Shown here: positions 8,250 to 17,579 of the stretch, in pieces
Position numbering within the stretch: position 1 is the stretch's first letter
How the letters are laid out: each line of letters starts with the position of its first letter
Position numbers and translations under genes: made by a program
Origin: Ruixingdingia sedimenti
GTDB lineage: Bacteria; Pseudomonadota; Alphaproteobacteria; Rhodobacterales; Rhodobacteraceae
Reading direction: 5' to 3'
Length of the DNA: 64,000 bases
Assembly: GCF_031432425.1 (NCBI RefSeq)
Contig: NZ_JAVKPH010000010.1
Location: forward strand, 58,744-122,743
The notes under the pieces: generated by a model
Database searches by the model: none
Seen by the model: only the letters and a program-made list of their open reading frames with translations
Told to the model about the DNA's origin: nothing

Positions 8250-8876
8250 ATGGGGGCGCGCTTGGCCATCTACCTTCACCGTCACGATCTGCCCGAGGGG
8301 CTGGACCTCGGCCCCGTCGTCGCCATCGACACGGAAACCATGGGCCTCGACCCGCGCCGCGACCGGCTGTGTCTGGTGCAGCTGTCGTCGGGCGACGGCG
8401 ATGCGCATCTGGTGCAGATCACGCGCGACCAGACCCGCGCGCCGCGGCTCGAATCGCTGCTGGCCGACCCGGCGGTGCTGAAGCTGTTCCATTTCGGCCG
8501 GTTCGACATCGCGGTGCTGGAGGCGCGGTTCGGCGTCACCACGGCGCCGGTCTGGTGCACCAAGATCGCCTCGAAACTGACCCGCACCTTCACCGACCGG
8601 CACGGGCTGAAATACCTTCTGGCCGATCTTCTGGGCGTCGACATTTCCAAGCAGCAACAGACATCCGACTGGGGCGCGGCCGACCTGACCGAGGCGCAGA
8701 AGGAATATGCGGCCTCGGATGTGCTTTACCTCCACCGGCTCAAGGCGGAACTGGAACTGCGACTGGCGCGTGAGGGGCGGACGGAACTGGCGCAGCGGCT
8801 CTTCGACTTCCTGCCGGTGCGGGCGCGGCTCGACCTTCTGGGGTGGGGTGATGACGCCGATCTTTACCGCCACTAG
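8250..8876 (+). CDS. rnd: RNase D-like 3'-5' exonuclease (single-domain)
   Basis: 208 aa, containing only the DEDDy exonuclease domain; the HRDC domains of the E. coli enzyme are absent, as is common in this group. Motif I is DTETMGL, motif II FHFGRFDIAVL, motif III YAASDVLYL with the catalytic Tyr and Asp. Expected to trim 3' ends of structured RNAs such as tRNA precursors. The start is uncertain: ATG 8250, or TTG 8262 giving MAIYLHRHDL, which has GGGGG at the right distance. It is followed by lptC after 8 nt, so co-expression is likely. Confidence 0.88.
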   Translation: MGARLAIYLHRHDLPEGLDLGPVVAIDTETMGLDPRRDRLCLVQLSSGDGDAHLVQITRDQTRAPRLESLLADPAVLKLFHFGRFDIAVLEARFGVTTAPVWCTKIASKLTRTFTDRHGLKYLLADLLGVDISKQQQTSDWGAADLTEAQKEYAASDVLYLHRLKAELELRLAREGRTELAQRLFDFLPVRARLDLLGWGDDADLYRH

Positions 8877-8884
8877 GCCACCCC

Positions 8885-9484
8885 GTGGCTGAGCACCTGC
8901 GATCGCGCATCGTCGCCATGCTCAAGGTGGCGATGCCGCTGGCGGCGCTGGCGATCCTGTCGACCCTGTTCCTTCTGTCGCGCGGGCGCGAGCCGGGCAC
9001 GACCCTGCCCTTCGCCGATGTGGATATCGAGGCGCTGCTGCGCGAACCCCGGCTGACCGCGCCCACCCATGTGGGGGTGACGGCCGACGGCGCCTCGCTG
9101 CGCCTGACGGCGGATGCCGCCCGCCCCGATACCGCCGCGCCGGGCAGCGGGACGGTGGTCCGGCCCCGCCTGCTGGTCGACACCCCCGACGGCCGGCGCA
9201 GCGAACTGACCGCCGGAGAGGCGCGCATCAGCGCGGGGGAAGAACTTCTGCTGCTGTCGGGCGGGGTGCATCTGGACAACAGCCTCGGCTATGGGCTGGA
9301 TACCGAGGCGCTGACCGCCGCGCTCGACCGCACGCGGCTCGAATCGCTCGGGCCGGTGGCGGGGGTGGCGCCGGGGGGCACGATCAGCGCCGGGCGGATG
9401 GAACTTCGCCGCACGGATGCCGCCGGACCCTATGTTCTTGTGTTCACCGGCGGGGTGAAGCTGCTATACCAGCCGCCGACATGA
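8885..9484 (+). CDS. lptC: LPS export periplasmic/inner-membrane protein LptC
   Basis: 199 aa with GTG start. One N-terminal membrane helix (residues about 11-32, VAMPLAALAILSTLFLL) anchors a periplasmic beta-jellyroll that hands lipopolysaccharide from LptB2FG to LptA. Sequence conservation in LptC is weak, so the call rests on topology, size and position: between the exonuclease gene and lptA-lptB, overlapping lptA by the four bases ATGA. Confidence 0.9.
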   Translation: MAEHLRSRIVAMLKVAMPLAALAILSTLFLLSRGREPGTTLPFADVDIEALLREPRLTAPTHVGVTADGASLRLTADAARPDTAAPGSGTVVRPRLLVDTPDGRRSELTAGEARISAGEELLLLSGGVHLDNSLGYGLDTEALTAALDRTRLESLGPVAGVAPGGTISAGRMELRRTDAAGPYVLVFTGGVKLLYQPPT

Positions 9485-10032
9485 CCGCCGACAGAGCCCC
9501 GCCCATGCCCGCACCCGCACCCCGCCGCCCCTTTCGCCCGCTTGCCGTGGTGGCGGCCCTGGCCGTGGCCCTGATGACGCTGACCCCGCCCGCCGCGGCG
9601 CAGGGGATCGACTTCAACGGCCTGCAACACGACAGCACCCAGCCGATCGAGATCACCGCCGAACGGCTGGAGGTCAGCCAGACCGACGGCACGGCGCTGT
9701 TTTCCGGCGAGGTGCTGGTCGTCCAGGGCGAGGCGCGGATGACCGCGGGCAGCCTGCGCGTGACCTACGCCACCGACAGCCGCCGCATCGACCGGATGGA
9801 GGCGACGGGCGGCGTCACCTTCGTGACCCCCACCGACGCGGCAGAGGCGCAGGGCGCCGTCTATGCCGTCCCGGCGGGCGAACTGGTGATGACCGGCGAG
9901 GTTCTGCTGACCCAGGGCCGCAGCGCCATCGCCGGCGACCGGCTGGTGGTCGATCTGGACGCCGGCACCGGCCGGGTCGAGGGCCGCGTGCGCACCGTGC
10001 TGCAACCCCGCGACGGCACGGGCCGCGACTGA
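9481..10032 (+). CDS. lptA: LPS transport periplasmic protein LptA
   Basis: 183 aa. The ATG overlaps the lptC stop (ATGA). After a short N-terminal segment there is a signal peptide ending PPAAAQG near residue 41. The mature part has the OstA/LptA signature PIEITAERLEVSQTDGTALFSGEV and the repeated beta-strand pattern that forms the periplasmic bridge. Overlaps lptB start by one base (TGATG). Confidence 0.93.
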   Translation: MTADRAPPMPAPAPRRPFRPLAVVAALAVALMTLTPPAAAQGIDFNGLQHDSTQPIEITAERLEVSQTDGTALFSGEVLVVQGEARMTAGSLRVTYATDSRRIDRMEATGGVTFVTPTDAAEAQGAVYAVPAGELVMTGEVLLTQGRSAIAGDRLVVDLDAGTGRVEGRVRTVLQPRDGTGRD

Positions 10033-10835
10033 TGGCGCCCGGGCTGCACGGCAGGGCCGCACCGGCGGCGGCGGACAGCCGCACGGGGGAGGGGCGCACG
10101 GGCGACAGCCATACGGGCCTCAGGGTCGTCGGCCTGCGCAAAAGCTATCGCCGCCGCCCGGTGATCCGCGATGTCAGCCTGCATCTGGACCGGGGCGAGG
10201 TGGTGGCCCTTCTGGGCCCCAACGGGTCGGGCAAGACCACCTGTTTCTACGCCATCGCCGGGCTGATCGTGCCCGAAGGCGGGCAGGTCCTGCTGGACGG
10301 GCGCGACGTGACCGCCCTGCCCATGTACCGCCGCGCGCGGCTCGGCATCGGCTATCTGCCGCAGGAAGTGTCGATCTTCCGCGGGCTTTCGGTCGAGGAC
10401 AACATCCTCGCCGTGCTGGAAATCACCGAATCCGACCGCCACAAGCGCCGCGAACGGCTGGAAGAACTGCTGAGCGAGTTTTCCATCACCCATCTGCGCC
10501 GCGCCCCCGCGCTGTCGCTGTCGGGGGGCGAACGGCGGCGGGTGGAAATCGCGCGCTGCCTGGCCGCCGATCCGAAATACCTGTTGCTGGACGAACCCTT
10601 CGCCGGGGTCGACCCGATCGCGGTGGGCGAGATCCGCCACCTCGTCCACGACCTCAAGGGCCGGGGGATCGGCGTGCTGATCACCGACCACAACGTGCGC
10701 GAGACGCTGGAAATCGTGGACCGCGCCTATATCCTGCACGATGGCCATGTGCTGAAAAGCGGCACCACGGCAGAGGTCGTGGCCGACGAAAACGTCCGCC
10801 GCGTCTATCTGGGGCAAAGCTTCCGGTTCGACTGA
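10032..10835 (+). CDS. lptB: LPS export ABC transporter ATP-binding protein LptB
   Basis: 267 aa. Walker A GPNGSGKTT, Q-loop LPQEVSIFRGL (the FRxLSVEDN style typical of LptB), signature LSGGERRR, Walker B YLLLDEPFAG, and switch His in TDHNVRE. It powers extraction of lipopolysaccharide from the inner membrane with LptF/LptG, which are not in the window. The N-terminus is about 30 residues longer than E. coli LptB, Gly/Thr/Arg-rich with an imperfect RTGEGRTGDSHTG repeat; no better internal start is visible. Confidence 0.96.
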   Translation: MAPGLHGRAAPAAADSRTGEGRTGDSHTGLRVVGLRKSYRRRPVIRDVSLHLDRGEVVALLGPNGSGKTTCFYAIAGLIVPEGGQVLLDGRDVTALPMYRRARLGIGYLPQEVSIFRGLSVEDNILAVLEITESDRHKRRERLEELLSEFSITHLRRAPALSLSGGERRRVEIARCLAADPKYLLLDEPFAGVDPIAVGEIRHLVHDLKGRGIGVLITDHNVRETLEIVDRAYILHDGHVLKSGTTAEVVADENVRRVYLGQSFRFD

Positions 10836-11063
10836 CGCCCGTGCACCCGCGGCATCGCGCCGCGACCGCATGACGACACAGTTGACAACCCCCGCCCTGC
10901 TGGCCCCAAATGAGCCTATGCGAGCAGCGACAACCATCCTTGGAACTGCCCCCACGGCCCCGCTGGCCGCCGCTCCGATCTGGGGCTTTTCCATGAAAGA
11001 TCAGCCGGTTGACCATCCGCACGCGGCGGCTGGAACCAGACCGGCATGCCAAGAGGAGGCAAC

Positions 11064-11639
11064 ATGCGCTACCAGATCAGCGGACGTCAGATCGACATCG
11101 GCGAGGCGCTTCAGACCCATGTGAAGGCCGAACTGGGCGAAACCGTCGAGAAATACGCCCAACGCCCGACCGAGGCGCTGGTGGTGTTCTCGAAGAACGC
11201 CTACGAACACGTCTGCGAAACCACCATCCATCTGTCGACCGGGCTGACCGCGCAGGCCAAGGGCCATGCCCCCGACATCTATGCCGCCTTCGAAAGCTGC
11301 CGCGAGAAGATGGACAAGCAGTTGCGCCGCTACAAGCGCCGTTTGCGCGACCATCACGACCGGCGCGCGCGCCCTGTTGAGTTTGCCGGCGGTTCCGCCT
11401 ATATCCTCGCCGCGTCCGAGGACCACGAGGACCAGGAACCTGAAAGCCTGCAACCGATGATCATTGCCGAGATGGAGACGAAAGTGCCGGAAGTCTCGGT
11501 AGGAGAGGCGGTGATGCAGATGGAGCTGTCGGGCCAGAAGATGTTGGTGTTCCGCAACGAGGGGCATGGCGGCGTGAACGTCGTCTACCGTCGCGAGGAT
11601 GGCAACATCGGCTGGATAGACCCGCGCAACAGCAAGTAA
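11064..11639 (+). CDS. hpf: ribosome hibernation-promoting factor, long form
   Basis: 191 aa, the long HPF type: N-terminal ribosome-binding S30AE domain (residues 1-105, MRYQISGRQIDIGEAL... ending in the basic RYKRRLRDHHDRR) and a C-terminal dimerisation domain (about 130-191, ending GNIGWIDPRNSK). It dimerises 70S ribosomes in stationary phase. Start ATG 11064 has a strong AGAGGAGG site; an in-frame ATG 18 nt earlier lacks one. In many proteobacteria rpoN sits between lptB and hpf; here it is absent. Confidence 0.95.
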   Translation: MRYQISGRQIDIGEALQTHVKAELGETVEKYAQRPTEALVVFSKNAYEHVCETTIHLSTGLTAQAKGHAPDIYAAFESCREKMDKQLRRYKRRLRDHHDRRARPVEFAGGSAYILAASEDHEDQEPESLQPMIIAEMETKVPEVSVGEAVMQMELSGQKMLVFRNEGHGGVNVVYRREDGNIGWIDPRNSK

Positions 11640-11675
11640 CGGCCGCCGCTGGCGGCGCTGCAACCCGGAAGTGAC

Positions 11676-12140
11676 ATGGATATTGCCAGTCTGCTGAAAC
11701 CCGAGGCCGTTCGCGTTCTCGGCACCATGACAAGCAAGAAAAGGCTGTTCCAGGAACTCGGTGACATTGCCGCAGCCGCCTATGACCTCGACGCGGCTGC
11801 GGTGGTCGACGGGTTGCAGGAACGCGAAAGCCTTGGCCCCACCGGTGTGGGCCATGGCATCGCCCTGCCCCATGCGCGGCTGGAGGGGATCGAGCGGATC
11901 GTCGGCATCTTCATGCGCCTCGAACGCCCGATGGATTTCGATTCGGTCGACCGCCAGCCGGTCGACCTGATCTTCGCGCTGTTCGCGCCCAAGGAATCGG
12001 GGGTGGAACATCTCAAGGCGCTGGCGCTGATCTCGCGCACGATGCGGGATGCCAATACCTGCGCCAAGCTGCGGGCGAACAATTCGCCCGCGACCCTGCA
12101 CGCGATCCTGACAGAGGCGCGCCACACCCACGCGGCCTGA
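11676..12140 (+). CDS. ptsN: PTS-Ntr EIIA component
   Basis: 154 aa, a regulatory EIIA of the nitrogen PTS. The phosphorylated histidine is His66 in GIALPHAR. It receives phosphate from an HPr-type carrier; the HPr gene at 60542 in this window is the likely donor, with EI (ptsP) elsewhere. It lies 36 nt after hpf, the usual arrangement. It regulates potassium transport and stress responses in other species. Confidence 0.94.
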   Translation: MDIASLLKPEAVRVLGTMTSKKRLFQELGDIAAAAYDLDAAAVVDGLQERESLGPTGVGHGIALPHARLEGIERIVGIFMRLERPMDFDSVDRQPVDLIFALFAPKESGVEHLKALALISRTMRDANTCAKLRANNSPATLHAILTEARHTHAA

Positions 12141-12147
12141 GCCGCGT

Positions 12148-13578
12148 TCAGCCCCGGGGCCGCCAGTCGCCGAAACCGAACGCCTGATAGTCGCGCGCAT
12201 AGGCCTCGCGCGCGGCGGCCTCGATTTCCGGCGTCCAGATCGCGGCCAGCGCATGGGGGCGGTCGTCCGGCGGGGGCGGGGCCAGCGGGGGCGAATCGGC
12301 GCCCAGTTCGGCGGCAAGGAAGGCCAGCCCCTCGGCCAGCCGTTCCTCGCGCAGCACCAGATCGGGCGACACCACCGCGCCATAGCCCTGCAACACCGCC
12401 GATTGCGTCGCCCAATGGGCATCCACCCGCACCGCCGTCTGCCCCGCCAGATTGCCGCGCAGGAACCGCAGGAAGCCGAGGAAGGCCGCCTGATGGCCTG
12501 CCGCATCCTGCCGGTGCAGCTTGTCCGCCGGCGGCAGGTCGATCTTGTAGGCCTTGCGCAGCGACTGGCGCACCTCGGGCGTGGCGCCCGACAGGATCCG
12601 GTCGCAGAACGCCGCATGCGCGCGGTCCAAAGGATGGCGCAGCACGGTGAAAGTACGCGATCCCGCAGCCTCGCGCAGCCACTGGCGCAGGGTTTTCTGC
12701 GTGAACCGCCCCAGCACCCCCCCGCCCGCGCCGGGCCGCGCCAGCCGGTCCAGCCAGTCCACCACCGCGGCCTCGGGCCCGCCGGGGATAGGCAGGAACA
12801 GCGCCGGCGCCCCCGCGGCGGCGATCAGCGCGGGAACAGACGGCCCCCGGCGCGGTTCGAAATTCGGCGTGCGCGCCAGGTTGAAACGGTCCACCCGCGC
12901 CAGCGCGGCCTCCATATCCGCGGGGTTTTCCACCAGATCGGCCAGCGGTTCGGGGTTCTGTTTCTTGATCGTCTCGACCACCGCGTCGAGCCGCCCGGGC
13001 ACACCCAGCCACGCGGCCAGCCCGTTCAGCACCGCCACGTCCTGAATATCGTCGTAGTCGATGTAAAAGGCCGTCTGCCCCGTGGTCTGCAACGCACGCA
13101 GCACCCGCAGTTGAAACGCCTGCAACGCGGCCAGATGCGCCTCGAACTCCGCCCCGTCGAACACCGCCCGCGCCGCGCGCCGCCGCCGGGCATCGCCCAG
13201 TTTCCACTGCCCCGTCGCCTGCGCGATCTTGAGCGAGACATAGCTTTCCAGCGGGTTGCGCGTCAGCACGATCTTGGCGCAGCGCGGGTCGGGCAGGCAG
13301 GCGGCCAGCACGCGGGGGTCATGGTCGTGGAAGAAACGGAAACCCGACAGGCCCTCGGTTTCCTCTTCCATCCGCCGCATCAGCGCCAGGGGATCGGCCT
13401 CGCGCGCCTCGAAGGTGACGCCGAGGTATTCCGCCCGGTCCTTCTTGCCGATGAAATGGGGGTTGAACGCCTCGCCATGGCAGGTCAGGCCCGCCAGCGC
13501 GTTCAGGTTTTCCTCGAGGAAATTGGACCCCGTGCGCATTTCGGCAAGCAGGATGAAGCGGTCGAAGGGTCTGCGCAT
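12148..13578 (-). CDS. sulfotransferase family protein, two sulfotransferase-like halves
   Basis: 476 aa. The N-terminal half is NodH/Stf0-like: the 5'-phosphosulfate loop is in EMRTGSNFLEENL (residues 13-25) and the 3'-phosphate motif in TRNPLESYVSLKIAQ (near residue 125). Around residue 315 a second segment, FTVLRHPLDRAHAAFC, resembles the 3'-phosphate motif of Golgi-type carbohydrate sulfotransferases, so the protein may be a fusion. Predicted to sulfate a glycan made by the neighbouring glycosyltransferases, using PAPS. Three nucleotides separate it from the upstream glycosyltransferase gene. Convergent with ptsN across a 7-nt gap. Confidence 0.82.
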   Translation of the reverse strand: MRRPFDRFILLAEMRTGSNFLEENLNALAGLTCHGEAFNPHFIGKKDRAEYLGVTFEAREADPLALMRRMEEETEGLSGFRFFHDHDPRVLAACLPDPRCAKIVLTRNPLESYVSLKIAQATGQWKLGDARRRRAARAVFDGAEFEAHLAALQAFQLRVLRALQTTGQTAFYIDYDDIQDVAVLNGLAAWLGVPGRLDAVVETIKKQNPEPLADLVENPADMEAALARVDRFNLARTPNFEPRRGPSVPALIAAAGAPALFLPIPGGPEAAVVDWLDRLARPGAGGGVLGRFTQKTLRQWLREAAGSRTFTVLRHPLDRAHAAFCDRILSGATPEVRQSLRKAYKIDLPPADKLHRQDAAGHQAAFLGFLRFLRGNLAGQTAVRVDAHWATQSAVLQGYGAVVSPDLVLREERLAEGLAFLAAELGADSPPLAPPPPDDRPHALAAIWTPEIEAAAREAYARDYQAFGFGDWRPRG

Positions 13579-13581
13579 GCG

Positions 13582-15279
13582 TCATTTCACCAGATAGGGC
13601 CGGCCGCGGCGGTTCATCGCCGGGCGGGGATCTTCGCCCACCGGAATATCGCCGACCAGCGTCGGCTGCATGCCCTGATTGCGCAGTTCCTGCAAAAAGC
13701 GGCCGAAGCCGGTCAGATCGACCAGCCGCGGCACCTCGGTCAGCCGGCGCAGCGCGTTGGGGCTGGTTTCGTCGATGACGGTCTGCAACGGCACCATCGG
13801 GTTGTCGAGGAATTCGGCCAGCGTCCAGATCCGTACCCGGGCCTTGGTCCAGGGGGACCGCAGGATGTTCAGATGTTCGCTTTCGATCTTTTGCAGCCGC
13901 GCAGCCTCGCGCCGGAGGTCGGAAAAATCGCCCTTGGCACGGAACAGCGGCACCGCCCAGGCCCCGGTGATGACCGCGATCTGCGCGTTCACATCGCCGG
14001 CGATGAACCAGCCGATCCCCTGATTGTCGCGCGGGCCGAACATGAAACACTGCCGCTCGCCCCGGGTGTTCCAGATCAGGCTGGTCAGAAACCCGCGCGG
14101 GTCGTGGTCGCGCAGGGCCGCGCTGTCGATCAGCGCACCGTTGTAGGTGGTTTCCCCGCCCGCGAACTCCGCCCGTTCGGGGGCGAAAAGATGCCGGTGC
14201 ACCCGCCCGCCGATGGTGCGGCCCAGCCAGGTGTCGAAATCCTCGAAAATGTCGCCAAAGCCCTGGAACACCGAATAGGGCGCGGCGGTGCGGCCGTTTT
14301 CCCAGTTTTCGTTCGGATAGCGGCTTTGCATGTAAAGCCCCGCCCGGCCCCGCGTCCGCCGTTCCACCGCCTTGGCGAACAGCCGGTCGATCTTGCCCGG
14401 GTTGGGTTCGGCCCGCTGCTGCAACACCGGGGCGGGCGACAGGAATTCACGATATAGCCGGTCCGCATGCGGCCAGATCTTGCGCGCCACGAAACAGTCC
14501 GACCGGCGCAGAAGCTGCAGGTGGTCGTCGTAGAAGATATGCGGCTTGCCCTGGAAATCGAACTTGGACAGCGTGAGGGAACGGCTTTCCACCGTGGTCG
14601 AATGCAGCCGGACCAGCGTCTGGAAATAGCTTTCATCCGGGATCCAGACCCGGCGGAAGTAGCGGTCGTAGGCCGGGCGGTCGGGGTCCTTCAGGATCGA
14701 TTCCAGCGTCTGGCGCGTCAGGCACCACCACTGGCTGCCCAGATGCGGCACCAGCCCCGGCGGGATGCGGCGGCGAAACCCCACGCGCCGTTGCAGGCGG
14801 ACATAGAAATCGAACGCCTTGCGCTGTTTGCGCCAGGCGAAGGGAAAGCGCATCGTGAACCGTTCGATGCTGAGCCCGCCGATGGCCCAGCCTACATCCT
14901 CGGTCGTCACCGATTCGATGAAATCGGTGCGCGGGCGGGCGTCGAGGTAATCGCGCAGTTCCTCCGGCGGGCGCAGCGGCATGCAGGACCCCGAGGCGAG
15001 GTAGACATGCCGCACCTGCGGAAATTCGGCCAGCATCAGTTCGGCCGCGTCCTGCGTCGCCGCGACCAGCCCCCAGGTGCCCCATTCGCAGGCATGGCGG
15101 CGGGAAAAGCGGATGTCGGACAGGTCGGAAAGGCTGCGCCGGAACCGGTCGAACACCTTCGGCCGCACGCGGGCATCGACATGGATCACCACCGGGAAAC
15201 CCCGTTCCACCCAGTGGCGCGCCACCTGCGCCGCGCGGTCGAAGGCCGTGTGGCACAGCATGATGAAGCCCAGGCTCAT
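13582..15279 (-). CDS. core-2/I-branching type beta-1,6-N-acetylglucosaminyltransferase with unknown C-terminal domain
   Basis: 565 aa. The N-terminal 300 residues follow the GT14 (core-2/I-branching, xylosyltransferase-like) pattern: MLCHTAFDRAAQVARH, IHVDARV, YLASGSCMPLRP, and QWWCLTR with the acidic WIPDESYFQTL downstream. The C-terminal 260 residues (from about 305) form a separate region found with this enzyme in Rhodobacteraceae, of unknown function. No signal peptide. It belongs to the minus-strand polysaccharide run and overlaps neither neighbour (gaps 3 and 13 nt). Confidence 0.82.
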   Translation of the reverse strand: MSLGFIMLCHTAFDRAAQVARHWVERGFPVVIHVDARVRPKVFDRFRRSLSDLSDIRFSRRHACEWGTWGLVAATQDAAELMLAEFPQVRHVYLASGSCMPLRPPEELRDYLDARPRTDFIESVTTEDVGWAIGGLSIERFTMRFPFAWRKQRKAFDFYVRLQRRVGFRRRIPPGLVPHLGSQWWCLTRQTLESILKDPDRPAYDRYFRRVWIPDESYFQTLVRLHSTTVESRSLTLSKFDFQGKPHIFYDDHLQLLRRSDCFVARKIWPHADRLYREFLSPAPVLQQRAEPNPGKIDRLFAKAVERRTRGRAGLYMQSRYPNENWENGRTAAPYSVFQGFGDIFEDFDTWLGRTIGGRVHRHLFAPERAEFAGGETTYNGALIDSAALRDHDPRGFLTSLIWNTRGERQCFMFGPRDNQGIGWFIAGDVNAQIAVITGAWAVPLFRAKGDFSDLRREAARLQKIESEHLNILRSPWTKARVRIWTLAEFLDNPMVPLQTVIDETSPNALRRLTEVPRLVDLTGFGRFLQELRNQGMQPTLVGDIPVGEDPRPAMNRRGRPYLVK

Positions 15280-15292
15280 CCCCGCTGTCCCC

Positions 15293-16303
15293 TCATGCCC
15301 AGTTGCCCTTGGACATCAGGCCCAGAATCTCCAGCTGGCGCCAGTTGATGTATTTTTCCGACCATTTGCACCACAGGTCGGTCTTGTCCTGAAGCCCGGC
15401 GTGGTAGGCGCGGTATTCGTGGCTGCCGGCGTAGTGCTGACGGCGTTCCATTTCCTCCGCCGCCTTGACGGTGAAGGTGTCGAGGAACTTGGCGTGCAGC
15501 AGCACCCCCGACGCCTTTTCGCCCCCCCATTCGTCATAGACGAGGTTGAGCCCGCGCGGCAGCAGCATGTGGGTGGAACTGACATAGGCATAGCTGCGGT
15601 GCCATTTCACCAGCGGGATCTTGTTCAGCGCCGGGGCGCGTTCGGGCGCGTCGGTGAAAAAGCTGCGCGCGCGCGGCCCGCCCTGGATCCACAGATTACC
15701 GAAGCGCGAATTGCGCCGGATCGTATAGTTGCCGGAATCGAACCAGCAGGCGATCTCGAACGGGTCGGTGCCCTCATGATAGGGCTGCGCGTCGATGGGC
15801 CCGCGGGGATACATGTCCAGAAGCATCGCCCCGAAGGATTTGATCGAGGAGGCATCCAGCCAGTCCGTCAGCGCCTTGAGCGGCCGGGTGTCGCAGAACG
15901 GGTAGACGAAGAATTCGTCCGGGTCGACGACCAGCGTCCAGTGGTTGTGGCCATGGCGCATCTGCAACCAGTTGAGCCAGTCCACCCCGAAGCGCGACCG
16001 TTTGTAGCTGTGTTTCGTCGTCCACAGCGACACATCGGGCTGTTCGCGCAGGTATTCGCGCGAGCCGTCGTCGCTGTCGTTGTCCACGATCAGGAAATGG
16101 GTGACGCCGAGGTCGCGGTAATAGCGCAGGAAGAACGGCAGGCGCACCTTTTCGTTGCGCAGGGTGGAAAACAGCAGGATGTCATCGGGACGGATGGCCG
16201 AGGTCCGGCTGACAACGGGCGTCAGTTCGCGCCGCTTGCGCAGCGCGCGCACCAGCCATCGCCTGCGCGCCAGCCGCAACCCGTATCTTCGCAACAAACC
16301 CAC
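15293..16303 (-). CDS. glycosyltransferase family 2-like protein
   Basis: 336 aa from a GTG at 16303 (MGLLRRYGLRLARRRW), chosen because a longer reading would overlap the preceding gene deeply and lacks an ATG; the start is uncertain. Residues about 48-115 show the Glyco_tranf_2_4 pattern: LLFSTLRNEKVRLPFFLRYYRDLGV, FLIVDNDSDDGSREYL, and the acidic DPDEFFVYP metal-binding segment. Probably adds one sugar in the same surface glycan as its neighbours; donor and acceptor unknown. Confidence 0.83.
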   Translation of the reverse strand: MGLLRRYGLRLARRRWLVRALRKRRELTPVVSRTSAIRPDDILLFSTLRNEKVRLPFFLRYYRDLGVTHFLIVDNDSDDGSREYLREQPDVSLWTTKHSYKRSRFGVDWLNWLQMRHGHNHWTLVVDPDEFFVYPFCDTRPLKALTDWLDASSIKSFGAMLLDMYPRGPIDAQPYHEGTDPFEIACWFDSGNYTIRRNSRFGNLWIQGGPRARSFFTDAPERAPALNKIPLVKWHRSYAYVSSTHMLLPRGLNLVYDEWGGEKASGVLLHAKFLDTFTVKAAEEMERRQHYAGSHEYRAYHAGLQDKTDLWCKWSEKYINWRQLEILGLMSKGNWA

Positions 16304-16338
16304 CTGCGCCGCCCTCGTGAACCATCTGATGCCTGCTA

Positions 16339-17571
16339 TCAGGCGCAGCTTAACACAAGCTTGAAATGATCGTCCCAACCGGGGGTTGCGGGGGGGTGGC
16401 CTGCGTCGGTCATATCCTGCCTGCGTCCCTCGGATTGTTGTTCTATTGTTTCGGCCCAAGCATAAACGTCAGAGGTTTCAAGGTAAACCGGGTAGTCGCC
16501 GGCGATTTCGCGGAACACCGGCAGGGGCGAACATACCGCCGGCAGGCGCAGCGCCATCGCCTCGGTCAGGGGCAGGCCGAAACCTTCGTCATGGCTGGGG
16601 AACAGCAGCGCGCGGGCGCCCTGCAACAGCGCGGCGCGGCCCGGATCGTCGAGGCCCGCAAGCTCCACCACCGCGCCGCCCGCCACCGCCCGGTCGAGCC
16701 GCGCCAGCAGCGCCGCATCCGCCCATCCCCGCCGCCCGGCCACCACCAGCCGGGGCATCCGCGCGGGCGGCAGGCGTTCGGCCAGCAGGTCCCACACATC
16801 CAGCAGCAGCGCGTGGTTCTTGCGCGGCTCGATGGTGCCGAGGGTAACGAAATAGGGGCGCGACAGGTCGAACCCGGGGGGCAGATGCGCGGGGTCGGGG
16901 TGCTGTGGTTCCGTCCCCAGATGCGCGACCAGCCCGGGCGGCACCCGGCCCCAGGCGGCGAAATGCGTCTCTGCCCGTGTGCGGGTCCAGGCGGAATTGT
17001 AGATCACCCGGTCCGCCTCTGCCCCCACCAGCCGCATCCGCGCGGCAAAGGGGGCGATCGTGTCGGGGCGGGTGTGGTGCGGATGATCGAGCGGGATCAT
17101 GTCGTGCACCAGCACGGTGATCCGCGCGCCGGGCACCTGCCGCAGGGCGGCAAAGACCTGCGGGCGCAGGTTGGCGTGGCCGGTGTTCAGGTATTCCACC
17201 CCTTCGGGCAGATGCCGGCGCAGCATCCGCGCCAGCCCCGCCCTACCCGCCCGCGCCAGCGCCAGTGCGCGCACCGCGCTGTCGGCGCGCGCCTGTGCAG
17301 GCGCGGAACGGTGGTAAAGCCGCGGCACCAGCGCCGCCCGCGCCGGCAGGGGCGCGCGCCCCTCTGCCAGATCCAGCAGGCGCGCGGCCCCCTGCCGATC
17401 CAGCAGGCAGGCACCGCCAAAGGCGCTGCGCGTCAGGGCGAACAGGGGTTCCGGCCGGGCCAGCAGCGCACGCAGATAGGCGCGTTCCACCCGGTCGATG
17501 CCGGTCGGCGCGGCATGGTCCAGCCGCGCCGCCATCCGGCTGAGATCCAGCAGCCGGGCGGGCGGGGGCAT
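16339..17571 (-). CDS. glycosyltransferase, GT4 family
   Basis: 410 aa GT-B fold enzyme. The second Rossmann half carries the typical signature: FVTLGTIEPRKNHALLLDVW (near residue 245), RLVVAGRRGW, and the GT4 E-x7-E region FPSHDEGFGLPLTEAMALRLP near residue 330. Family members transfer sugars from nucleotide donors with retention. Located 8 nt after galU in the same direction, consistent with UDP-sugar supply from that gene. Confidence 0.92.
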   Translation of the reverse strand: MPPPARLLDLSRMAARLDHAAPTGIDRVERAYLRALLARPEPLFALTRSAFGGACLLDRQGAARLLDLAEGRAPLPARAALVPRLYHRSAPAQARADSAVRALALARAGRAGLARMLRRHLPEGVEYLNTGHANLRPQVFAALRQVPGARITVLVHDMIPLDHPHHTRPDTIAPFAARMRLVGAEADRVIYNSAWTRTRAETHFAAWGRVPPGLVAHLGTEPQHPDPAHLPPGFDLSRPYFVTLGTIEPRKNHALLLDVWDLLAERLPPARMPRLVVAGRRGWADAALLARLDRAVAGGAVVELAGLDDPGRAALLQGARALLFPSHDEGFGLPLTEAMALRLPAVCSPLPVFREIAGDYPVYLETSDVYAWAETIEQQSEGRRQDMTDAGHPPATPGWDDHFKLVLSCA

Positions 17572-17579
17572 CCCGCCCC

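Noticed and set aside
10882..10887. TTGACA upstream of hpf considered a promoter
   Set aside because: No acceptable -10 box at 16-18 bp; the hexamer alone is not enough evidence.
12253..14457. A plus-strand open frame of about 730 codons opposite the sulfotransferase and GT14 gene
   Set aside because: Both minus-strand genes show family motifs throughout, and the plus frame reads as Arg/Gln/His-rich filler.
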